Source of the DNA: Castellaniella sp040276085
Lineage (GTDB): Bacteria; Pseudomonadota; Gammaproteobacteria; Burkholderiales; Burkholderiaceae_B
NCBI RefSeq assembly: GCF_040276085.1
Contig: NZ_JBELOK010000001.1
Span: forward strand, 310,001 to 374,000
DNA: 64,000 nucleotides
Reading direction: 5' to 3'
Notes under the pieces: model-generated
Database searches by the model: none
What the model was told of the DNA's origin: nothing
The model's input: only the letters and a program-made list of their open reading frames with translations
Program-made: the position numbers and the translations under genes
Shown: positions 35,276-43,610 of the stretch, in pieces
Position numbering within the stretch: position 1 is the stretch's first letter
Layout: each line of letters starts with the position of its first letter

Positions 35276-36163
35276 ATGATCTGGAACTTCACCAAAATGC
35301 AGGGCGCCGGCAACGACTTCATCGTACTCGACGGCGTGCGGCAAGCCATACATCTCACACCCCAACAAGCCCGGGCGCTGGCCGATCGCCATTTTGGCAT
35401 CGGCGCAGATCAGATCCTGCTGGTCGAAAACCCGCTCGATCCAGAAGCCGATTTTCGCTACCGGATTTTTAATGCCGACGGCAGCGAAGTTGAACACTGC
35501 GGCAACGGCGCCCGCTGTTTTGTGCGCTTCGTGCATCAGCAGGGCCTGTCGCGCCGCAACCCGCTCAAGGCCGAAATCGCCACAGGCCTGATCGTGCTGC
35601 ACGAGGCCGAGGACGGCCAGGTGTCCGTCGAAATGGGACGCACCCGTTTTGCACCATCCGATCTGCCCTTTGATGCCAGCGGCCTACCCAGCCAGACAGC
35701 CGGCGGAGACACCCTGTACCAACTGGAACCAGGTACGGGCATCGACCCCGTCTGGTGCTCACTGGTGGCCATCTCCAACCCCCACGCTGTGGTTCTGGTG
35801 GAGGATGTAGCGACGTATCCGGTTGGCCTTATTGGCCCGGCCATCGAAAGCCATCCCCGCTTTGCCCGACGGGTAAATGCCGGTTTCATGCAAATCCTCA
35901 ATCGCCACCAGATACGCCTGCGTGTCTACGAACGCGGTGCCGGTGAAACCCTGGCCTGTGGCACAGGGGCCTGCGCCGCGGCAGTGGCCGGCATACGCCG
36001 CGGCCTGCTGGATAGCCCTGTGCAGGTGGACACCCGTGGCGGAACACTGCACATCGAATGGGACGGCCAGACGCTTCACATGCGCGGCGCGGCAGTCACA
36101 GTCTTTCACGGCCAAGTCGACATCGACCAGCTCCTGTCCACTTTCAACGGAACACAGACATGA
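35276..36163 (+). CDS. dapF: Diaminopimelate epimerase
   Basis: Converts LL-DAP to meso-DAP for lysine and peptidoglycan. The ATG at 35276 (MIWNFTKMQGAGNDFIVLD) gives 295 residues. The two catalytic cysteines are in EHCGNGARCFVRF and LACGTGACAAAV. The stop overlaps the next ATG (ATGA) in the conserved dapF-DUF484-xerC run. Confidence 0.97.
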   Translation: MIWNFTKMQGAGNDFIVLDGVRQAIHLTPQQARALADRHFGIGADQILLVENPLDPEADFRYRIFNADGSEVEHCGNGARCFVRFVHQQGLSRRNPLKAEIATGLIVLHEAEDGQVSVEMGRTRFAPSDLPFDASGLPSQTAGGDTLYQLEPGTGIDPVWCSLVAISNPHAVVLVEDVATYPVGLIGPAIESHPRFARRVNAGFMQILNRHQIRLRVYERGAGETLACGTGACAAAVAGIRRGLLDSPVQVDTRGGTLHIEWDGQTLHMRGAAVTVFHGQVDIDQLLSTFNGTQT

Positions 36164-36840
36164 ATCAAGACGCCTTAACCGCTCAGGAAGTAGCCGACTA
36201 TCTCAGTCAGAACCCGGCGTTCTTTGAAGACCATGCTGATGTGTTTGCTTCTCTGACGGTGCCACATCCACATCAGGCCCGGGCCATTTCGCTGGGCGAG
36301 CGCCAGATTCTTACCCTGCGAGGCCGCGTAAAAGAGCAAGAACAACGGCTCATGCAGTTGCTGCATCACGCAGGCGGCAACGAGCGCATCCACCAGGCGC
36401 TCATGCAATGGTGCGCCCGCATGCTGGCCGAACCAGACGCGCAGCAAATCCCTGCCCACATCGTCCGCAGCCTCACTGACCAATTCGATCTCGACGCAAT
36501 TGCCCTGCGCGTATGGAATCTTCCCGCCTTGACGGACACGGGTCTGGCGCAGGATGTCAACGATGAGATCCGCCAGCAGGCCGCGGCGCTGCAACAGCCC
36601 TACTGTGGCCCGCTCAAAGATCAGGCCGCAGCCGGCTGGCTGGCCACAGAGCCGGCATCACTGGCCATACTGCCACTGCGTGCGCTCAACCAAGAGCAGC
36701 CAGTAGGGCTGCTGGTCATGGGCTCGGCCGATCCGCAGCGCTTCACGACTGACATGAGCACCGACTTCCTGCAACTGATCGCCTCGCTGGCAGGCGCTGC
36801 ACTGGGCCGTTTGGCGGTGGTGGCGCCAGACGTCGCCTGA
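36160..36840 (+). CDS. DUF484 family protein
   Basis: The 226-residue protein starts MNQDALTAQEVADYLSQNPAFFEDH at 36160, translationally coupled to dapF. The opening is typical of DUF484. The middle and C-terminal parts (LDAIALRVWNLPAL, and SLAILPLRALNQEQPVGLLVMGS) look like a GAF fold. Function is unknown. Its place between dapF and xerC is conserved in gamma- and betaproteobacteria. Confidence 0.93.
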   Translation: MNQDALTAQEVADYLSQNPAFFEDHADVFASLTVPHPHQARAISLGERQILTLRGRVKEQEQRLMQLLHHAGGNERIHQALMQWCARMLAEPDAQQIPAHIVRSLTDQFDLDAIALRVWNLPALTDTGLAQDVNDEIRQQAAALQQPYCGPLKDQAAAGWLATEPASLAILPLRALNQEQPVGLLVMGSADPQRFTTDMSTDFLQLIASLAGAALGRLAVVAPDVA

Positions 36841-36848
36841 GCCCCGAG

Positions 36849-37814
36849 ATGTCGGATGTCGATGCGCCCACTGTCGAGCAATGGCTGCAGGAACTGGCCG
36901 GCGGGCAGCGATACTCGCCTCACACCATCGCCGCCTATCGACGCGATCTCCATGCCTTGATCGCGATTTTCCCGGGCCAACCCCTGGACACACTACAAGA
37001 GCACCAGATCCGCCAGGCCCTGGGCCGATTGCATGCTCAAGGCCAGCAACCGCGCAGCCTGGCCCGCACCCTGTCGGCCTGGCGCTCGTATTTTGCCTGG
37101 CGCGCCCCGATGGCCGGCCTGGCCCGCAATCCAGTCACCGGCGTGCGTGCACCGCGTATCCCCCACAGCCTGCCCAAGGCCTTGTCTGTTGATCAGGCAC
37201 AGGCATTGCTGGACCGCAGTCACCTGCCACCCGCCGCCACACCGGTTGAACACCGCGATATGGCCATGTTTGAAGTGCTGTACTCCGCCGGGCTGCGCCT
37301 GTCAGAACTGGTGGGGCTGGACTGCCAACCCTTGCGCGAAGCCGGATATGAATCCCACAGCTGGATCCAGCTGGACGAACACGAGGCGATTGTGCGCGGC
37401 AAGGGCAACAAGACACGCATCGTACCCCTGGGCCGCCACGCCATAGATGCCGTGCAGGCCTGGCTGCAGGTGCGGACACCCTGGCTGCCGGCCAGCCCGG
37501 ACGCCGACACGCGGGCTGCTTTGTTTTTGGGGGTTCGTGGCAAGCGCATCAGCCCGCGGGTGGTCGAGTTGCAGCTCCAAACCCTGGCCCAGCGCGTAGG
37601 TTTGCCCCTGCATGTTCATCCGCACAGCCTCAGGCACAGCTTTGCCAGCCATCTGCTGCAATCGGCACAAGACTTGCGAGCCGTGCAAGAACTGCTGGGC
37701 CACGCCAATATTTCCACCACACAAATCTATACACGGCTGGACTTCCAGCACCTGGCCAGCAGCTACGACCAGGCCCACCCCAGGGCCCGGCGCAAACCAA
37801 AAACCAAACCCTGA
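36849..37814 (+). CDS. xerC: Tyrosine recombinase XerC
   Basis: Resolves chromosome dimers at dif with XerD. The 321-residue protein has an N-terminal SAM-like domain and the catalytic set: Arg in SAGLRLSELVG, Lys in GKGNKTRIVPLG, HSLRHSFASHLL (His and Arg), GHANISTTQ, and the nucleophile Tyr in QIYTRLDFQHLA. Starts 8 bp after DUF484. The XerC identity (rather than XerD) rests mainly on the dapF-DUF484 neighbourhood. Confidence 0.95.
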   Translation: MSDVDAPTVEQWLQELAGGQRYSPHTIAAYRRDLHALIAIFPGQPLDTLQEHQIRQALGRLHAQGQQPRSLARTLSAWRSYFAWRAPMAGLARNPVTGVRAPRIPHSLPKALSVDQAQALLDRSHLPPAATPVEHRDMAMFEVLYSAGLRLSELVGLDCQPLREAGYESHSWIQLDEHEAIVRGKGNKTRIVPLGRHAIDAVQAWLQVRTPWLPASPDADTRAALFLGVRGKRISPRVVELQLQTLAQRVGLPLHVHPHSLRHSFASHLLQSAQDLRAVQELLGHANISTTQIYTRLDFQHLASSYDQAHPRARRKPKTKP

Positions 37815-37815
37815 A

Positions 37816-38805
37816 CTACTTTGCGGGCTCTGAAAACGCCGTCAGCAATTGTTGGGTGTTCCAGCGGAACATGGCCAGATAGCTCGGGGCTTGGCCACCT
37901 TTGGCGCTCAACGTATCGGCATACAAGGTGCCACCTATCGACACTCCTGCTTCGGAGGCAATCTGCTTCAAGGCGGCAGACATGCTGCCTTGCTCAAGAA
38001 ACAGGGCACGCACATGTCCGGTGCGAATCTCCTGCAACAGGGCAGCCATGTCTTTGGCGGATGGTTCTGCCTGGCTTGAAATCCCTACCAACGAAAAAAT
38101 GCGGATGTCATACGCGGCGCCAAGATACCCAAAGGCATCATGCGAAGTGGCCAGCACCCGGTGGAATGGCGGGATTGCAGACAAGGCGCTGCGCCACTGG
38201 GCATCTTCTTGCTGCAGCTGCTGTATGTACGCTTGCGCCCGCGCCGCATATGCCGACGCATGAGCAGGATCTGCCTTTGCAAGGCCGGCGGCAATGTTGC
38301 GCACATACTGCACCCCGTTGCGCAAATCCTGCCAGGCATGCGGATCCGGCTCTTGGCCATCGTTCAGCATCCGTGCATGCACACCTTGCGACGCCACTAC
38401 TTCAAGCCCGGCAAAACCCGAGGCCTCTTGCAGCCGTGGCAGCCAGGTTTCAAAACCCAGCCCATTGATGACCAGCACCTGGGCAGCCCCCAGAACCCGC
38501 GCATCCCGTGGGCTGGGCTCAAAGCCGTGACCATCCTGCATAGGGCCCACCAGCACATCCAGCCGGATATCAGGGCCTCCCACCACCTGCACCATATCAC
38601 CCAGAATAGAGAACGATGCCACCACCCGCAGGGGTTTCGCCGTCCCGCCCGAAGCCTCCGCCGAGACCGTCTGCGCCATGACAAGCGCAGGGACCATCAG
38701 CAGGCATAACACCAGGCAACGCCCGGCGTGGCAGATGGCAGTAAAGAAAACCGCCGGCGGCGACACTCGCTTAGACAAGCGGATTGTTGGGATGAGTGTC
38801 TTCAT
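37816..38805 (-). CDS. znuA: Zinc/metal ABC transporter substrate-binding protein
   Basis: Periplasmic cluster A-I metal-binding protein of 329 residues from ATG at 38805 (MKTLIPTIRLSKR). A signal region (LVLCLLMVPALVMAQ) follows a long basic start. Metal ligands expected in this family are visible: His in QDGHGFEPSPRDA, His in DPHAWQDLRNG, and His in LATSHDAFGYLGAAY. No His-rich loop typical of ZnuA is present, so Mn or Zn specificity rests on Zur context. Overlaps the permease gene by 35 bp. Confidence 0.85.
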   Translation of the reverse strand: MKTLIPTIRLSKRVSPPAVFFTAICHAGRCLVLCLLMVPALVMAQTVSAEASGGTAKPLRVVASFSILGDMVQVVGGPDIRLDVLVGPMQDGHGFEPSPRDARVLGAAQVLVINGLGFETWLPRLQEASGFAGLEVVASQGVHARMLNDGQEPDPHAWQDLRNGVQYVRNIAAGLAKADPAHASAYAARAQAYIQQLQQEDAQWRSALSAIPPFHRVLATSHDAFGYLGAAYDIRIFSLVGISSQAEPSAKDMAALLQEIRTGHVRALFLEQGSMSAALKQIASEAGVSIGGTLYADTLSAKGGQAPSYLAMFRWNTQQLLTAFSEPAK

Positions 38806-39706
38806 GGGCCTGATTGAGTGATTGCAATAAACGGGCGCGCCGGGTGCGCGCCTGCCGAAGTGTTTGCACCAGCCCCCCATGGGGGCCCAATGCCACGGAT
38901 ACAAAATAGGCAGCCCCGGCCGCCAAGATAATGGCCGGCGAGGCCGCAACATCGGTGTAATAAGACAACAACAAACCGGCATAAGAAGCCAGGGCCCCCA
39001 GCATAGCGGCCAAAATCATCTGGCCACTGATGGAGCGCACCCAGAAGCGTGCAGCTGTGGCCGGCAGCATCATGATGCCCACCACCATCAGGGTGCCCAG
39101 CACCTGAAAGCCCGCCACCAGGTTAAGCACCAACAGCAACAAAAACCCCATATGCGCCCAGGCGCCGATGTGTCCTTCAGCACGCAAGAACGAGGGATCC
39201 AGGCATTCGGTAACCAGCACACGAAACATGGCTGCCAGCGCCAGCAACGTGATGCTGCTGACGACTGTGACAAGAATCAGGGCGGCCTGACTGAGCCCCA
39301 GCACAGTGCCAAACAGCACATGCATGAGATCCTGGCTGGTGCCCTTGAGCGACACCAGCAAGACGCCAAGCCCCAGGGACACCAGATAGAACGCCGCAAA
39401 ACTGGCGTCCTCACGCAAGGGTGTCAGGCGAGACACCAGCCCTGCCAGCAGCGCCACCACCAGCCCGGTGATCAGTCCCCCTACCATCATGGCCGTCATG
39501 GACAGCCCAGCGGTAAGAAACCCCACAGCCACACCCGGCAAGATCGCGTGGGCCATGGCATCCCCCATCAGGCTGAGACGGCGCAGCACCAAAAAAACCC
39601 CCAGAGGGCCGGCCGCAAACGCCAAGGCCCAGGAACCCGCCAGTGCCCGGCGCAAAAAGCCAAAATCAATAAATGGCTGTACCAGCACATGCCATAAGGT
39701 CATCAT
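38771..39706 (-). CDS. znuB: Zinc/metal ABC transporter permease
   Basis: ABC-3 family integral membrane protein of 311 residues from ATG at 39706 (MMTLWHVLVQPFIDFGF). About eight hydrophobic segments. Signature GPLGVFLVLRRLSLMGDAMAHAILPG near the N-terminus is typical of ZnuB/MntB. The start overlaps the ATPase stop by 4 bases and the 3' end overlaps znuA. Confidence 0.92.
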   Translation of the reverse strand: MMTLWHVLVQPFIDFGFLRRALAGSWALAFAAGPLGVFLVLRRLSLMGDAMAHAILPGVAVGFLTAGLSMTAMMVGGLITGLVVALLAGLVSRLTPLREDASFAAFYLVSLGLGVLLVSLKGTSQDLMHVLFGTVLGLSQAALILVTVVSSITLLALAAMFRVLVTECLDPSFLRAEGHIGAWAHMGFLLLLVLNLVAGFQVLGTLMVVGIMMLPATAARFWVRSISGQMILAAMLGALASYAGLLLSYYTDVAASPAIILAAGAAYFVSVALGPHGGLVQTLRQARTRRARLLQSLNQAHEDTHPNNPLV

Positions 39707-40455
39707 GGCAGGCTCCCCGCGCACAGATGGCGGGCCAGATGCAGATTGGCCGCATTCAGCACCTGATCCGTGGCCCCCCACCCCACCACCTGTCCACCCA
39801 GCAGCAAGGTATCTGGGAAATGGCTGCGCACCATGTCGAGATCATGCAGAACGGCAATGATCGTGCGGCCCTCCGCATGCCACAGCTGCAATAAAGCCAG
39901 CAGATCTTCGGTGGTGGAATGGTCGACCGCCGCGAAGGGCTCATCCAGCAAAATCACCTGCGCATCACGCATCATCAGGCGCGCAAACAGCGCCCGCTGC
40001 CGCTGCCCGCCCGACAGCGTCTCAACCGGCTGATGGCCAAACCCCGCCAAACCCACGGTATGCAGGGCCGCTTCCACAGCGTTCAGGTCAGATGAGCTCA
40101 GACCGCGCCACCCCCCGGAACGATGCCAGGCGCCCAAGGCCACCAGATCGAAGGTGCTGACAGGCACACTGGTGTCGAGCTCGGCCGCCTGAGGCAGGCA
40201 GCCCAGATTGCCCGAGAGATCTGGTGCGGTTTGAATATGCCCCCGCAGTGGGCTGAGTTGCCCGGCCAAGGTTTTGACCAGTGTAGATTTGCCTGCCCCG
40301 TTGGGGCCCACCACCGCAGTGAAAGAGCCGCGGACAAACTGACCGCTGACATCGCGCACGGCAATGTGATCGCGCCAGCCCAGCCACACTTGCTGCAGCT
40401 CGATGGCAGGCGCAGCTTGCTGGGCAGCGGCCTTGGCCGGCTGGGGAGTTTGCAT
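39703..40455 (-). CDS. znuC: Zinc/metal ABC transporter ATP-binding protein
   Basis: The 250-residue ATPase from ATG at 40455 (MQTPQPAKAAAQQ). An upstream ATG at 40521 would add 22 residues without clear homology. Walker A GPNGAGKSTL, signature LSGGQRQRALFARLM, Walker B VILLDEPFAAVD and the H-loop VLHDLDMV are present. First gene of the znuCBA operon, divergent from zur with a palindromic operator between. Confidence 0.93.
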   Translation of the reverse strand: MQTPQPAKAAAQQAAPAIELQQVWLGWRDHIAVRDVSGQFVRGSFTAVVGPNGAGKSTLVKTLAGQLSPLRGHIQTAPDLSGNLGCLPQAAELDTSVPVSTFDLVALGAWHRSGGWRGLSSSDLNAVEAALHTVGLAGFGHQPVETLSGGQRQRALFARLMMRDAQVILLDEPFAAVDHSTTEDLLALLQLWHAEGRTIIAVLHDLDMVRSHFPDTLLLGGQVVGWGATDQVLNAANLHLARHLCAGSLP

Positions 40456-40642
40456 CACAATGCCCAGAAGGTGAGCGCCCAAAGCAGCAGCAACGCCCAG
40501 GTCACGCGCCGCATGCGACATCCCGCCGATAACAGCAAGGCAGACCCCCGGTAAGTGCGCGGGTGGCGACGAGTGAACAATAAGCGCATGGCAAGTGAAA
40601 GCAGTAGACGTGGCCGGAGACGGCTGGTGATCAGGATGATTT

Positions 40643-40660
40643 GTTATGTTATAACATAAC
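40643..40660. promoter_or_regulatory. Zur operator palindrome
   Basis: GTTATGTTATAACATAAC is a perfect 18-bp palindrome containing TGTTATAACA, the core of Zur boxes in proteobacteria (RNNATGTTATAATATAACAT-like). It lies 5 bp before the zur ATG and between divergent znuCBA and zur, so Zur can repress both sets of genes. Its closeness to the zur start implies autoregulation by blocking transcription start. Confidence 0.85.
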
Positions 40661-40664
40661 TATT

Positions 40665-41162
40665 ATGGGTACCCAGGCACATTCTCATTCTTCGGCAAAA
40701 ATTCAGCATCAACTGCTGACGGCCGAGCATCTCTGTTCGCAGCGCGGCTCGCGGCTGACGCCGTTGCGCAAGCGCGTATTGGAAACCCTGTTGCGGCACC
40801 ATGGCAGCCTGAAAGCCTACGAGCTTCTCGATGCCTTGCGCACCAGCACCCCCGGCGTGGCCCCTCCCACGGTGTACCGGGCGCTGGATTTCCTCACCGA
40901 GCAAGGCCTGATCCACCGCCTGGACGCCATCAACGCCTGGACGGCCTGCACCGATGCCGGCGGCACGCGCCACGACTTGCTCATCGTCTGTATCCGCTGC
41001 GGCACGGTGGCCGAACTAAGCGACCCGGATCTCAGCCAGCGGTTGGCCGACTGCGTGGCACAAACAGGCTTTGCGCTGGACGGCCACGAGACCGAACTGC
41101 GTGCAATCTGCGCCCGCTGCCTGGCCAACCCTTCGCCCTCCACCGAGGCAGGTTTGCCCTAA
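40665..41162 (+). CDS. zur: Fur-family zinc uptake regulator
   Basis: The 165-residue protein starts MGTQAHSHSSAKIQHQLL at 40665. The longer frame would include the operator. Winged HTH: TPLRKRVLETLLRHHGSLKAYELLDAL, and APPTVYRALDFLTEQGLIHRL. Metal sites: Cys pairs CIRCGTV and CARCLAN, and His residues in TRHDLL and LDGHETELR. Context with znuCBA and a COG0523 GTPase supports Zur rather than Fur. Confidence 0.93.
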   Translation: MGTQAHSHSSAKIQHQLLTAEHLCSQRGSRLTPLRKRVLETLLRHHGSLKAYELLDALRTSTPGVAPPTVYRALDFLTEQGLIHRLDAINAWTACTDAGGTRHDLLIVCIRCGTVAELSDPDLSQRLADCVAQTGFALDGHETELRAICARCLANPSPSTEAGLP

Positions 41163-41173
41163 ACCCCTGCCTA

Positions 41174-41200
41174 TGATGTAATCGCATGCTGATTGCATCA
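41174..41200. promoter_or_regulatory. 27-bp dyad upstream of the COG0523 GTPase gene
   Basis: TGATGTAATC-7-GATTGCATCA pairs at 9 of 10 positions, and the spacer holds GCATGC at the centre. It sits 12 bp after the zur stop and 86 bp before the GTPase ATG. It does not match the Zur palindrome at 40643 and has no T-run, so it may be an operator for another regulator or a weak hairpin. Role unknown. Confidence 0.5.
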
Positions 41201-41285
41201 CGCACTTGACAAGCATCACAAACCTAAAAACCTGATTCAGGTCGGTTTGCTTGTCCTGGCACATGCATCAATCAAAGGTCTAACC

Positions 41286-42386
41286 ATGAACACTGCTGAT
41301 ACTGCCCGATCCATCGACACCATGATCCCGGTTACCATCCTCACCGGCTTTCTTGGCTCAGGAAAAACCACGCTGTTGCGACGTATTCTTACCGAATTCC
41401 ACGGCCAGCGAATCGCCGTGATCGAAAACGAGTTTGGCGAAGAAAACATCGACAACGATGTGCTGGTGCAGGATCGCGACGAACAGATCGTCGAACTCAG
41501 CAACGGCTGCGTGTGCTGTACCGTGCGCGGTGATCTCATCCGCACGCTCAACGACCTCTCCTCCCGCCGCAAGGCCGGGGCCATCCAGTTTGATCGCGTC
41601 ATCATCGAAACCACCGGCATGGCCAACCCGGGCCCCGTGTGCCAGACGTTTTTCATGGATGACGACATCGCCGAGGCCTACCGCCTGGATGCCGTCATCA
41701 CCGTGGTTGACGCCAAACACGGGATGGCTACCCTGGATCGCCAGGAAGAAGCCCAGCGGCAAGTCGGCTTTGCCGATCGCATCCTCATTTCCAAAAAAGA
41801 TCTGGTCAACGACGCCGATTACGAAGCCCTGCGTGCGCGCCTGTTGCACATCAATCCACGGGCATCGATTGCGCCCGTGCACTTTGGCGAAACCGATCTC
41901 AACACGCTGCTGGATGTCAGTGGCTTCAACCTCGACGCCATCCTCGATATCGATCCCGAGTTCCTGGCCGAAGAAGACGCCCACGATCACGATCATCACG
42001 ACCATGACCACGAGCACGACGAGGACGGCCACGTATGTGGCACCGGGTGCACCCACGATCATCACGACCACCATCACGCCCATCACAGCGACGACATCGG
42101 CGCTTTTGTGTTTCGTGCCAACCGGCCCTTTGACCCCGAGCGCCTTGAAGACTTTCTTGGTGGCATTGTTCAGGTGTATGGCCCGGATCTGCTTCGCTAC
42201 AAAGGCATCCTGTACATCAAGGGCATCAAACGCCGCATGGTGTTCCAGGGCGTCCACATGATGATGGGGGCCGAACCCGGTACCCCCTGGAAAGCCAGTG
42301 AAAAACCGAATACCCGACTGGTGTTCATTGGCCGTAAACTGCCTCAAGACATCTTTACTCAGGGGCTAGAGCAATGCCTGGCCTGA
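41286..42386 (+). CDS. COG0523 (CobW/ZagA-type) metallochaperone GTPase with His-rich loop
   Basis: The 366-residue GTPase from ATG at 41286 has Walker A GFLGSGKTTLLRR, the metal-site GCVCCTVRGDL (CxCC), the ETTG motif in IIETTGMANPGP and SKKDLV (G4-like). A 37-residue stretch at about 232-270 is packed with His and Asp (DHDHHDHDHEHDEDGH, THDHHDHHHAHH) and holds CGTGC, a likely zinc buffer or sensor. CobW C-terminal domain follows. Directly after zur, it likely delivers zinc to proteins when zinc is short (family knowledge plus inference). Confidence 0.92.
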   Translation: MNTADTARSIDTMIPVTILTGFLGSGKTTLLRRILTEFHGQRIAVIENEFGEENIDNDVLVQDRDEQIVELSNGCVCCTVRGDLIRTLNDLSSRRKAGAIQFDRVIIETTGMANPGPVCQTFFMDDDIAEAYRLDAVITVVDAKHGMATLDRQEEAQRQVGFADRILISKKDLVNDADYEALRARLLHINPRASIAPVHFGETDLNTLLDVSGFNLDAILDIDPEFLAEEDAHDHDHHDHDHEHDEDGHVCGTGCTHDHHDHHHAHHSDDIGAFVFRANRPFDPERLEDFLGGIVQVYGPDLLRYKGILYIKGIKRRMVFQGVHMMMGAEPGTPWKASEKPNTRLVFIGRKLPQDIFTQGLEQCLA

Positions 42387-42464
42387 CCGCCCACCCCACG
42401 CTGCCCCGCATCATCAATGGGATGCGGACGACAGTTCCAGGCAAATAATAAGGAAGGACACAAC

Positions 42465-42905
42465 ATGGCTAGCAAATCAGGCACCAAATCGGCAGCCAAA
42501 GCCCTCACCGAAAAAGAACTCTTGGCAATGTCCGACAAGGACTACATGAACAGCGCCCAACTGGCGTTCTTCCGCGATCGGCTGCACCAGCTCGAGCACG
42601 AAATCCTGACCAACGCAGGGGCTACCACCGAAAACCTGCGCGAAACCCAATACGTGCCCGATCCCGCCGACCGCGCCACCATCGAGGAAGAACACGCCCT
42701 CGAGCTGCGCACCCGAGACCGCGAACGCAAGCTGCTGAAAAAAGTGCAGCAGGCCATCGCGCGCATCGATGCCGGTGAATACGGCTGGTGCGAAGAAACC
42801 GGCGAGCCCATCGGCGTGCCGCGTCTGTTGGCCCGGCCCACCGCCACCTTGTCACTCGAAGCCCAAGAGCGGCGCGAAATGCGCCAAAAGCTTTACGGCG
42901 ACTAA
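42465..42905 (+). CDS. dksA: RNA polymerase-binding regulator DksA, single-cysteine form
   Basis: The 146-residue protein from ATG at 42465 (after AGGAAGG) has the coiled coil (LAFFRDRLHQLEHEILTNAG to RDRERKLLKKVQQAIARI) with DPADRAT at the tip, as needed for (p)ppGpp-linked control of RNA polymerase. The zinc-finger region reads GWCEETGEPIGVPRL and RPTATLSLEAQERRE, keeping one of four Cys of the E. coli finger, so it should fold without zinc. It follows the zinc genes. Confidence 0.95.
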   Translation: MASKSGTKSAAKALTEKELLAMSDKDYMNSAQLAFFRDRLHQLEHEILTNAGATTENLRETQYVPDPADRATIEEEHALELRTRDRERKLLKKVQQAIARIDAGEYGWCEETGEPIGVPRLLARPTATLSLEAQERREMRQKLYGD

Positions 42906-43069
42906 GCCAGACGGCAAACAGGCAGCCTCACAGCCCACACGGGCGCTGCCTGGCTGCCAGCACCTCTCGCCACCCCGTGGCCCTGTGCCAGGCACTTGCC
43001 TTGCCACCCTCACCCTTGAAATTTCCCTCTGGTGTCCCCATCTCTCTGGTTCTGGACCAAGAGATCACC

Positions 43070-43603
43070 ATGGAACAATTTCACGCCACCACCATCGTTT
43101 GTGTCCGACGCGGCAGCGATGTCGCTCTGGGCGGCGATGGCCAAGTCACACTGGGCGACATCGTCATCAAGGGCACAGCCCGCAAAATCCGCCGCTTGTA
43201 TCACGACAAGGTACTGGCCGGCTTTGCCGGGGCTACTGCGGATGCCTTCACACTGCAAGAGCGCTTTGAGGCCAAGCTGGAGAAGCATCAGGGCCACCTG
43301 ATGCGTGCAGCCGTCGAACTCACCCGCGACTGGCGCACCGACCGCGTCCTGCGGCGCCTGGAAGCCATGTTGATCGTAGCCGACCAAGACCACACCCTGA
43401 TCCTGACGGGCAACGGCGATGTGCTCGAACCCGAGCACGGCATCGCAGCCATCGGCTCGGGCGGGGCCTACGCGCAATCAGCAGCCAGAGCCCTGCTGGA
43501 TGCCACGGATCTGTCTCCGGCCGAAGTGGTCAAAAAATCGCTCGAAATTGCCGGCGACCTCTGCATCTATACCAACCAAAACCACATTGTTGAAACGCTA
43601 TAG
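43070..43603 (+). CDS. hslV: ATP-dependent protease peptidase subunit HslV
   Basis: The 177-residue proteasome-like peptidase from ATG at 43070 (MEQFHATTIVCVRRG). After processing, Thr of TTIV becomes the N-terminal nucleophile. GSGGAYAQSAARALL and the C-terminal NQNHIVETL are typical. The upstream in-frame extension is not homologous. Starts the hslVU operon, 7 bp before hslU. Confidence 0.97.
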   Translation: MEQFHATTIVCVRRGSDVALGGDGQVTLGDIVIKGTARKIRRLYHDKVLAGFAGATADAFTLQERFEAKLEKHQGHLMRAAVELTRDWRTDRVLRRLEAMLIVADQDHTLILTGNGDVLEPEHGIAAIGSGGAYAQSAARALLDATDLSPAEVVKKSLEIAGDLCIYTNQNHIVETL

Positions 43604-43610
43604 GCCTGCC

